Positions 7,388-13,152 of a stretch of 13,687 nt of DNA are shown piece after piece. The number at the start of each line of letters is the position of its first letter. Position 1 is the first letter of the stretch. The notes below the pieces were generated by a model. That model saw nothing but the letters and a program-made list of their open reading frames with translations, was not told the DNA's origin and did no database searches. The stretch lies in the NCBI GenBank assembly GCA_013202595.1, contig JABMPV010000481.1, positions 1 to 13,687 of the forward strand. Reading direction: 5' to 3'. Origin of the DNA: a bacterium. GTDB lineage: Bacteria > Actinomycetota > Acidimicrobiia > Spongiisociales > UBA11373. The position numbers and the translations under genes were made by a program.

Positions 7388-7473
7388 TCCGATCCGTGGA
7401 TGTCGCTCCGACCAGAGAACCGTTCGACTCGGCACGATGCCGTGCGCCCGCAATACCGGTGCACCCGATAGCG

Positions 7474-7493
7474 CCGGACGCAACCGCATCCGG
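7474..7493 (-). terminator. Possible terminator of the larEBC transcript
   Basis: In the - strand RNA, CCGGAUGC pairs with GCGUCCGG across a GGUU tetraloop: 8 bp with one U-G wobble, 27 bases after the larC stop. In the + strand RNA the wobble becomes an A-C mismatch, so the structure favours the - strand transcript. No U-tract follows. The rest of the 156-base gap between the convergent genes (7365-7520) shows nothing else and no LarC C-terminal remnant. Confidence 0.4.
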
Positions 7494-7520
7494 AGTGGAC
7501 CTCCGTGGCGGCCGGCGAAC

Positions 7521-8231
7521 TCAGGTCCCGATCAACAGCGTCGCCACACCGGGCCGCGCTGTGTCCACGCGGCCCGCTCCGCGCCCGATTCCCTCCAACG
7601 TCATCTCCGGCACAGGCACCTCCGGGTGAGTCAGCGCTGCTACGAGGGCCGCCGCAGTGGGACCGGTGAGTTCCCCCTCTCCGGGGCCCCCGATCACCCG
7701 GAATCCCCGAAGCAGGTGACTCGTCGCAGGAGCAGGAACCGGTAGCGTCCCGTGACCCGGCACGGCAATGGATCCGGACCCGAGGGCGATGACCCCGACG
7801 GTGATCCGATCCAGAGCAAGGGCGAGGAATGCGGCGACCGTTGCCGCAATGAGAGCCGTATACCTCGCCTCGCCGAGTTGGTGCAGACGTGCCGACGCGA
7901 TGTCCGAACCGTGGAGAATCGCCTCGGCCGAGATGAGTCGTTCGTAGACCGCGACAGTACCCGACGCAACTCCGGGGTCGACCCCGGCGCGCTCGATCAG
8001 CCGATGTATCGACTCCAGAGAATCGGCCCGGCCCGTTCCCGGGAGCGCCTCGATGATGGCGTGCGTTGCCACGAGGCCACCGACTGCTCGCTCGGCGACG
8101 GTCAACTGGCAACCGAGACGCTGAACGACATCAGCAATCGGCTCCACCGGAGCACCCCCGGAAACCGCTGCGCCGAGCAGCATCTCCCGGCTGATGCCGG
8201 CCGGCGCCAGGATGTGACCCAGTCTCGTCAT
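7521..8231 (-). CDS. larC: Short, divergent LarC-like nickel insertion protein (N-terminal half only)
   Basis: A 236-residue protein recognisable as the N-terminal half of LarC (DUF111 family), which inserts nickel into the pincer nucleotide cofactor in a CTP-dependent reaction. Preserved stretches are GISREMLLGA (12-21), AEAILHG (102-108), VPGHGTLPVPAPATSHLLRG (157-176) and ELTGPTAAALVAAL (187-200). It stops at LLIGT where complete LarC proteins continue into a C-terminal domain carrying a TNIDD-type motif. Several usually conserved polar residues are gone: the D.FSGISGD motif reads LAPAGISRE, the HRHL motif reads ADSL, and the H.HEVG..D...D motif reads RLHQLGEARYTAL. The ATG is in an ATGA overlap with the larB stop. 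Family identity is clear. Whether it still inserts metal is open. Confidence 0.82.
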   Translation of the reverse strand: MTRLGHILAPAGISREMLLGAAVSGGAPVEPIADVVQRLGCQLTVAERAVGGLVATHAIIEALPGTGRADSLESIHRLIERAGVDPGVASGTVAVYERLISAEAILHGSDIASARLHQLGEARYTALIAATVAAFLALALDRITVGVIALGSGSIAVPGHGTLPVPAPATSHLLRGFRVIGGPGEGELTGPTAAALVAALTHPEVPVPEMTLEGIGRGAGRVDTARPGVATLLIGT

Positions 8232-8887
8232 TGCGCATTCGCGATCCGCATGGCGTGCATCGCCGCCCCGAACCCTGAGTCGATGTTGACCACAGCCACT
8301 CCGGGAGCGCACGAGGCCATCATCGCCAGCAATGCGGCGAGGCCCTCGAAGGCTGCCCCGTACCCAACACTCGTAGGCACGGCGATGATCGGCAGCGGCA
8401 GCAACCCTGCCAGTACTGATGGGAGCGCACCATCCATCCCCGCCACCACGATGCACGCAGAAGCGGCTTCGAGCGTCGGCACTGCTTCGAGCGCTCGGTG
8501 GAGACCGGCTACGCCGATGTCCGGTGTCACGCTTTGGGCCATTCCGAGCGCATCGAGCGTGCCCGCTGCCTCCCGGGCAACCGGAAGGTCTGAGGTCCCG
8601 GCCGTGACGATCGCAACGCTTCCGGCGATGGCACCTGTCTTTCGAGCGCGGCTGATGATCGTCCTGCCGACGGGGTCATACACACCCGGCGTCACAGCGG
8701 CCTGTTGTGGTGTCGCCCGGGTGACCAGCACCGGGTCCTCCGTATCGGCGAGCAATCTGCTCACGATCGAAGCCACCTGGTCCGGCGTCTTGCCCTCACC
8801 AAACACCACTTCGGGTTCGCCCGTTCTGGCACTGCGATGGATGTCGAGTCTGGCGAAACCTCGCAGAACGCCCCCATCCCCGGTCAT
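8228..8887 (-). CDS. larB: LarB, pyridinium-3,5-biscarboxylic acid mononucleotide synthase
   Basis: A 219-residue AIR-carboxylase-like (PurE-type) enzyme that carboxylates and hydrolyses nicotinic acid adenine dinucleotide, the first step of nickel-pincer nucleotide synthesis. Seen here: FGEGKTPDQV (29-38), the TAGTSDLPVAREA segment (95-107), VAGMDGALPSVLAGL (148-162), PTSVGYGA (171-178) and SCAPGVAVVNIDSGFGAA (192-209). Cys193 in the last motif corresponds to the catalytic Cys221 that attacks the pyridinium ring in the Lactobacillus plantarum enzyme. The chosen ATG (8887-8885) forms an ATGA overlap with the larE stop; an in-frame ATG 28 codons further up would run into larE and adds unrelated sequence. 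It is translated between larE and larC. Confidence 0.93.
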   Translation of the reverse strand: MTGDGGVLRGFARLDIHRSARTGEPEVVFGEGKTPDQVASIVSRLLADTEDPVLVTRATPQQAAVTPGVYDPVGRTIISRARKTGAIAGSVAIVTAGTSDLPVAREAAGTLDALGMAQSVTPDIGVAGLHRALEAVPTLEAASACIVVAGMDGALPSVLAGLLPLPIIAVPTSVGYGAAFEGLAALLAMMASCAPGVAVVNIDSGFGAAMHAMRIANAQ

Positions 8888-9690
8888 ACGATCGACTCCG
8901 AGTGAAGGACCTCGTTCATCGATCCGCTGCGGAAACCCGCGATATCCAGGGCGATCCATGTGTATCCGCACGCGCGGATGCCCTCGATGATCGCCTCACG
9001 CTGTTCGAGCACATCTGAGAGACGCTCCACCGGTACCTCGACCCGGGCACACCGGCCGTGATCGCGAACACGACATGACAGGAAGCCGATGGAGTGCAGA
9101 TACCGCTCGGCACGCTCGATCCGCCCCAGCAGTTCGACGGTTACCGGCGTCCCGTAAGGCACGCGGGAGGAGAGGCAGGCGCTCGCCGGTTTGTCCCACA
9201 CCGGCAGACCACGCAATCGCGCCGTCTCACGGACCTGACTCTTCGTGAATCCGGAGTCGACCAAGGGAAGGATCGCTCCACGCTCCAACGCGGCGCGGAT
9301 CCCCGGACGATCGTCATCGAAATCATCGACCACGATTCCCATGGCGACTGTGGCGTCTCCGAATCTCGCCCGAAGGGGATCGAGGGCATCGAGAAAGGCC
9401 ACGCGACAGTGGTAGCAACGATCGGGAGAATTCTCGACATAGGCGGCCCGTTCCATCTCATCGGTCTCGATCAGCATGTGCTTCCACCCCCGATCTGCGG
9501 CGAGTCGAACCGCTGCCCGCCGCTCGGTTTCGGGCAGCGACGGCGAGACCGCCGTGACCATGAGGGCCGCTTCTCCGAGAGCCTCGTGGGCCGCATCGGA
9601 CAACAGAGCCGAGTCGACTCCTCCTGAAAACGCCACGATCAATGCCCCACGGTCCCGGATGCTCTCCACCAGATCGGTCCACTGCTGCAC
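8884..9690 (-). CDS. larE: LarE, ATP-dependent sacrificial sulfur transferase
   Basis: A 268-residue PP-loop protein that adenylates the LarB product and inserts sulfur, turning two carboxylates into thiocarboxylates. Motifs: PP-loop SGGVDS (22-27), NSPDRCYHCR (87-96), the GIVVDDFDDDRPG stretch (118-130), and KPASACLSSRVPYGTPVT (167-184). Cys172 of ACLSSR matches Cys176 of the L. plantarum enzyme, the cysteine that gives up its own sulfur and becomes dehydroalanine, so a single-turnover mechanism is expected rather than the [4Fe-4S] version. The GTG start at 9690 has GAAGGG 7 bases upstream. It is the first gene of the - strand larE-larB-larC run and diverges from larA. Confidence 0.93.
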   Translation of the reverse strand: MQQWTDLVESIRDRGALIVAFSGGVDSALLSDAAHEALGEAALMVTAVSPSLPETERRAAVRLAADRGWKHMLIETDEMERAAYVENSPDRCYHCRVAFLDALDPLRARFGDATVAMGIVVDDFDDDRPGIRAALERGAILPLVDSGFTKSQVRETARLRGLPVWDKPASACLSSRVPYGTPVTVELLGRIERAERYLHSIGFLSCRVRDHGRCARVEVPVERLSDVLEQREAIIEGIRACGYTWIALDIAGFRSGSMNEVLHSESIV

Positions 9691-9818
9691 GTGTCATCCC
9701 TTCACAACCAACGCCGGATCGGATCGGTCGCTCGAATCCCCCAATGGTCTCACACACACCACTCCCCAGATATTACATGTAACATGGAGAGAGCCTCATC
9801 ACCGAGAAGGGATTCGAT
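9691..9818. promoter_or_regulatory. Divergent larE / larA promoter region
   Basis: This 128-base gap must hold both promoters. On the + strand TAACAT (9780-9785) is a TANNNT -10 candidate giving a larA leader of about 27 bases; GAAGG (9806-9810) is the larA ribosome binding site, 8 bases before GTG 9819. On the - strand TAATAT, reading down from 9776, is a strong -10 candidate for larE with a leader of about 80 bases. Both -10 boxes overlap the palindrome described separately. No convincing -35 boxes are visible, which may mean an activator or an extended-type promoter. Confidence 0.5.
9773..9782. promoter_or_regulatory. Candidate operator palindrome TTACATGTAA
   Basis: A perfect 10-bp palindrome in an AT-rich patch within otherwise GC-rich DNA. 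It overlaps the -10 candidates of both larA and larE, the right place for one dimeric repressor to shut both promoters. The nearest regulator is the GntR/FCD protein encoded at 11310-11963. I saw no second copy elsewhere in the window. Confidence 0.5.
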
Positions 9819-11243
9819 GTGAAGACGGTCATCCTCCCGCGGGGTCCCGAAGCGGTTGAAGCAGAGTTGCCCGACAGCGCTCACATCTTCACGATCGCAG
9901 GATCGGAGCACGAACCCCGGGCGATCGACAATGTCCTGGCAACGACCGGGGCGCTCGATGCCCCCCTCGACAGCGACCGCATCGAAGACATCGTCGGACC
10001 CGGCTCCCGGGTGGCCGTCGTGTTCCCGGACAGAGTCAAGGGTGGAGGACACGATCGGGCTCACCGCAAAGTGGCGCTCCCCCAGATCCTGGAGCGTCTC
10101 GATGGCGCCGGAGTACGCCAGGACGACATCTCGCCCATCTGCGCCATCGGCCTTCATCGCATGAACAGCCACGAGCAGATGCAGGAGTATCTGCCGCCGA
10201 TGATGTTCGAGCGATTCGGTCGCATCCCGAACCATGACGCGGAAGATCCCGATGAGATCGTCCACCTCGGCCACACCGACAGAGGAGACCGGGTCGACTT
10301 CAACCGGACCTGTGCCGAAGCGGACCTCACGATTCTCATCGGCCATGTCCAGGGCAATCCGTACGGCGGATACAGCGGCGGCTACAAGACCTGCACCACC
10401 GGGTTGACCACGTGGCGCAGCATCGCCGCCCACCACGTACCCGGAACCATGCATCGTCCCGATTTCATGCCGCCCACCACCAAGAGCCACTTCAGGTCGC
10501 AACTCACCGAGATCGGCCGGCAGATCAACGAGAGCCTTCCCCATCGGATGTTCGTGGTCGACTCGGTCGTAGGAACGGATTCGATGGTCCTGGGCACCTG
10601 GGCAGGAGACGTGGAAGCCGTCGAACAGGCCTCGTGGCCGCTGGCCAAGCGGCGCACGGATGTCGAACTGGACATGGGTCCCGCAGACGTCCTTCTGTTC
10701 GGACTCCCCAAGGACTTCCACTACGGACCCGGGATGGGGAGCAACCCGATCCTCATGTCGCAGGCGATCGCGGCAGTCATCTCGCGTGTGGCAGGCGCAT
10801 TCAGACGCGGCGGGGTAGCCATCGTGTCGGCCGAGTGCAATGGATGGTTCAACGAGGAGTGGTTCCCGTCGTATCCGGCGACTTTCGAACGCTTCCTCGA
10901 ACGGGGCTCGATCGATGAGCTCCTCGCAGACGTGGACGAGTTCGCCACGAACCCGGAGTGGGTAGATGCGTATCGCCACCACGGCGCCTACCACCCGTTC
11001 CACGCGTTCTCGATGCTGAGCATGGCCGCCATGGCCCACCACCACGCCGGCACCATCATCGTCGCCGGAGCCGATCGGCCCGATATCGCCGAACTGTGCG
11101 GATTCGAGACCGCCAACGACATCCCAGCAGCCCTGCGCCGGGCGCATGGACTGATCGGATTCGAGCCGAGCATCCTCGCCCTGCCCGACTACCTGTTCAA
11201 CGTTCCACCACATCTCTACGCACGCGATGAGTCCCCCGCCTAG
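9819..11243 (+). CDS. LarA-family nickel-pincer-dependent hydroxyacid racemase/epimerase homologue
   Basis: A 474-residue DUF2088/LarA-family protein. LarA interconverts D- and L-lactate by hydride transfer to a Ni-pincer nucleotide tethered to a lysine. Here PYGGYSGGYK (181-190) gives Lys190 as the tether (Lys184 in L. plantarum LarA), and His206, 16 residues on, matches the nickel ligand His200. AIGLHR (109-114) carries His113, matching catalytic His108, and FPDR (69-72) gives Arg72, matching the substrate-site Arg75. The second catalytic His (His174, 10 residues before the tether Lys) is Asn180 here, and the YQ..K stretch of LarA is not visible. It is therefore probably not a simple lactate racemase. 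The GTG start follows GAAGG; the ATG 2 bases earlier hits a stop at once. It diverges from the cofactor genes and precedes an FCD regulator. Confidence 0.87.
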   Translation: MKTVILPRGPEAVEAELPDSAHIFTIAGSEHEPRAIDNVLATTGALDAPLDSDRIEDIVGPGSRVAVVFPDRVKGGGHDRAHRKVALPQILERLDGAGVRQDDISPICAIGLHRMNSHEQMQEYLPPMMFERFGRIPNHDAEDPDEIVHLGHTDRGDRVDFNRTCAEADLTILIGHVQGNPYGGYSGGYKTCTTGLTTWRSIAAHHVPGTMHRPDFMPPTTKSHFRSQLTEIGRQINESLPHRMFVVDSVVGTDSMVLGTWAGDVEAVEQASWPLAKRRTDVELDMGPADVLLFGLPKDFHYGPGMGSNPILMSQAIAAVISRVAGAFRRGGVAIVSAECNGWFNEEWFPSYPATFERFLERGSIDELLADVDEFATNPEWVDAYRHHGAYHPFHAFSMLSMAAMAHHHAGTIIVAGADRPDIAELCGFETANDIPAALRRAHGLIGFEPSILALPDYLFNVPPHLYARDESPA

Positions 11244-11265
11244 GAATCGGGGACGACACCGCCTG

Positions 11266-11279
11266 CGACTATTGTCGCC
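11266..11279. promoter_or_regulatory. Inverted repeat with -10 box before the FCD regulator gene
   Basis: GCGAC-tatt-GTCGC is a perfect 5-bp inverted repeat with a 4-base centre. The centre belongs to TATTGT (11270-11275), a TANNNT -10 candidate 34 bases before the TTG start. This may be an autoregulatory operator, or a small terminator hairpin for larA, whose stop codon is 22 bases away. Confidence 0.4.
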
Positions 11280-11309
11280 GCACAGTTCAGAGATCAAGGA
11301 AGACCCGAG

Positions 11310-11963
11310 TTGAAGGACGGCCAGCCAGAGCGAAACCGCATCGGTGATTGGGCCTACGCCAAGATTCGGGATGCAGTCCTCGACGGCGAACTCGAACCCG
11401 GAACCAGGCTGAGCGTGCCCGACCTGGCACGGCGTCTCGACATCAGCCGCAGCCCGGCACGCGAGTCCATCCTTCGCCTCCTGTCGGAGGGACTCGCCGA
11501 GGAGATTCCGCACCGCGGAGCGTTTGTCTCCGACATCAGCGTCGACGATCTCATCAGCATCTACTCGGTGCGCAGCGTGCTCGAGGGCTTGTCGGCCCGC
11601 CTGGCAGCAGAGAACGCCACCCACGAGGACGAGCCTGCGCTCAAGGATGCCATCGAGGTCCATCGCGCGGCCCTCGCCGGCGGTGATCGCCGAGAGATCA
11701 CTGAAGCCGACATGGCCTTCCACGGCCTCGTCTACGGCATGTCAGCGAACCCCTGGCTCTCCGAGGCGCTGTTACGGCTCCAGAGCCTCGTCAGACTCGG
11801 AATGAGGAAGACGCTCGTGATACCCGGCTCACCCGCCCATGCTCTGAGCGAACACGAGGAGATCCGGGATGCGATCATCGCCGGGGATCCCGACGAGGCC
11901 GAGGCGAAGATCCGGGGCCACATCGACCGGCTCCGCGAGACCCTTCGGACCAAGCGCGCCTGA
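11310..11963 (+). CDS. GntR-family transcriptional regulator, FCD (FadR/VanR-type) subfamily
   Basis: A 217-residue regulator. Residues about 10-75 are the winged helix, with the typical AYAKIRDAVLDGELEPGTRLS start, LARRLDISRSPARESILRL recognition region and a hairpin ending in RGAFVSD. Residues about 80-210 are the all-helical FCD ligand domain, in which Asp134, His138, His182 and His204 form the usual metal site that binds small organic acids. Regulators of this group normally answer to hydroxyacids, sugar acids or keto acids, which agrees with the neighbours. The TTG start is supported by AAGGAAG (11296-11302), 7 bases upstream, and by its position just ahead of the conserved fold. It follows larA by 66 bases and converges with the enolase-superfamily gene. 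A likely target is the larE/larA promoter palindrome. Confidence 0.92.
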   Translation: MKDGQPERNRIGDWAYAKIRDAVLDGELEPGTRLSVPDLARRLDISRSPARESILRLLSEGLAEEIPHRGAFVSDISVDDLISIYSVRSVLEGLSARLAAENATHEDEPALKDAIEVHRAALAGGDRREITEADMAFHGLVYGMSANPWLSEALLRLQSLVRLGMRKTLVIPGSPAHALSEHEEIRDAIIAGDPDEAEAKIRGHIDRLRETLRTKRA

Positions 11964-11965
11964 GA

Positions 11966-11983
11966 GCACCGCCGTCCCGGTGC
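11966..11983 (+). terminator. Hairpin terminator between the regulator and the convergent enolase-family gene
   Basis: GCACCG and CGGTGC form a perfect 6-bp stem with a 6-base loop, 2 bases after the regulator stop. Only 25 bases separate the two convergent genes, so it may serve both. A second perfect palindrome, GCCCTAGGGC (11986-11995), follows at once and contains the stop codon of the - strand gene. Confidence 0.5.
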
Positions 11984-11988
11984 AGGCC

Positions 11989-13152
11989 CTAGGGCAGATT
12001 CCGAGCCGAAGCCGTCCACTCCTCATCGAGGTGGAAACCGAAGCCCGGTCCCGAGGGAACATCCACGACCCCGTCGTGGATTGCCGGAGGGCCACCGACC
12101 ATGCCCCAGAACGGAGCCATCGGACCGATGGGAAACTCGATCGATCCACGGGTCCCCAAACCGGCCATCAAGTGGACGCTGGCCATGAACCCAAGTGGAC
12201 CGCCATAGCAGTGAGGCATCAACGCACACCCGGAGCGGGCAATTCGGGCTGCGATCTCGAGGATCGGTGAGAATCCGCCGTTCTTCGTGACGTCGGGCTG
12301 CAACGCCCCGATCGCCGGCGAGTCTGCGAACCGAATGAAGTCTTCCTCCTCATACAGATTCTCCCCCACCGCTACCGGGAGTCCGGTGCTCTCGAACAGG
12401 ACCTCGATCGCAGCCAGATCGGGATCGCGCAGAGGTTCCTCGACCAGGTCCACGCCGTACTCCATCAGCACCCCGGTCATGGCTTCCGCTTCGCCGAGCG
12501 TCCAGGCCCTGTTGGCGTCGGCGATGATCCCGAACCCGTCACCGGCACACTTGCGCACTCGCCGGAGAAGATCCCGATCCGTCTCCCGGTCGAAGCCGAC
12601 CCTGACTTTCACCTGATCGAAACCGTGGTCCACCAGATCGGAACAAGTCGATTCGATGTCGCTTCCGGGACCGATGCTGCTGGCGTATACGGGAACCGTC
12701 GCGCCGGAACCCCCGCACAGGTGCACAACCGATTGCTCGGCGAGTTTGCCGGCGAGATCCCACAGAGCGAGGTCGACTCCACTGATGGCCTGGTACATGG
12801 GACCAACGGCGTCGGCCTGCCGGCCCATCGGATCCAGTCGGGCAACCAGCAGGTCGTGAATAGCGCTGATGTCGCCAGGGTCTCCTCCCATGATGAGCGG
12901 GCGAATACCCTGCTCGAAGGCGGCGACTCGATCCACATGGGCCCACGGCGGCCAGTTGACCCAGCTCTCCCCGATTCCGATCATCCCGTTCTCGAGCTCG
13001 ATCTCGACCAGCACCAGGCGACGACTGCTGAGGGTCCCGAAGGAGAGCCGGACCGGTTCACCGATCGGAGCATGGACTACGTATGCCCTGAGATCCACGA
13101 TGACGCCACCGGATACGGGAGTGCTTCGCTCTTCGATGGATGACACCGTCAT
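11989..13152 (-). CDS. Enolase-superfamily enzyme, mandelate racemase-type (probable sugar-acid or hydroxyacid dehydratase/racemase)
   Basis: A 387-residue MR/MLE enzyme that abstracts the proton next to a carboxylate. The N-terminal capping domain (about 16-135) is followed by the barrel. Metal ligands: Asp212 (ADANRAW), Glu238 (VEEPL) and Glu264 (VGENLY). The His-Asp dyad of the MR group is present: Asp287 in QPDVTKNGG and His314 in MPHCYGGPLG, with Glu339 in SIEFP as the likely acid. On the other face the usual KxK reads Lys182-Val-Arg184. The ATG at 13152 lies in an ATGA overlap with the stop of the Opp-type ATPase, so uptake and catalysis appear tied together; longer in-frame starts would run into that gene. 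Exact substrate is not readable. The Lar locus and FCD regulator beyond it suggest a 2-hydroxy or sugar acid. Confidence 0.9.
   Translation of the reverse strand: MTVSSIEERSTPVSGGVIVDLRAYVVHAPIGEPVRLSFGTLSSRRLVLVEIELENGMIGIGESWVNWPPWAHVDRVAAFEQGIRPLIMGGDPGDISAIHDLLVARLDPMGRQADAVGPMYQAISGVDLALWDLAGKLAEQSVVHLCGGSGATVPVYASSIGPGSDIESTCSDLVDHGFDQVKVRVGFDRETDRDLLRRVRKCAGDGFGIIADANRAWTLGEAEAMTGVLMEYGVDLVEEPLRDPDLAAIEVLFESTGLPVAVGENLYEEEDFIRFADSPAIGALQPDVTKNGGFSPILEIAARIARSGCALMPHCYGGPLGFMASVHLMAGLGTRGSIEFPIGPMAPFWGMVGGPPAIHDGVVDVPSGPGFGFHLDEEWTASARNLP

Noticed and set aside
7300..8112. An alternative - strand frame running past the larC stop, which might have held a frameshifted LarC C-terminus
   Set aside because: Its sequence after the larC stop (SPAATEVHSGCGCVRRYRVH and onward) has none of the LarC C-terminal motifs, so it does not rescue a full-length protein.
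7752..8990. A 412-residue open frame on the + strand across larC and larB
   Set aside because: Low-complexity Ser/Thr/Arg/Pro composition without motifs; the opposite strand encodes clear Lar proteins.
9714..9730. Short tandem GGATC/GGATCGG repeat upstream of larE
   Set aside because: Only about two units; GATCGG words are common throughout this sequence and no function is indicated.
9816..9828. ATG at 9817 as a possible larA start
   Set aside because: It reads ATG TGA and stops at once; GTG 9819 opens the conserved frame and has correctly spaced GAAGG.
9750..11723. A 657-residue open frame on the - strand opposite the LarA homologue and part of the regulator gene
   Set aside because: It mirrors codon-biased genes on the + strand, shows no recognisable domain, and has the His/Gly/Arg-rich composition of antisense frames in GC-rich DNA.
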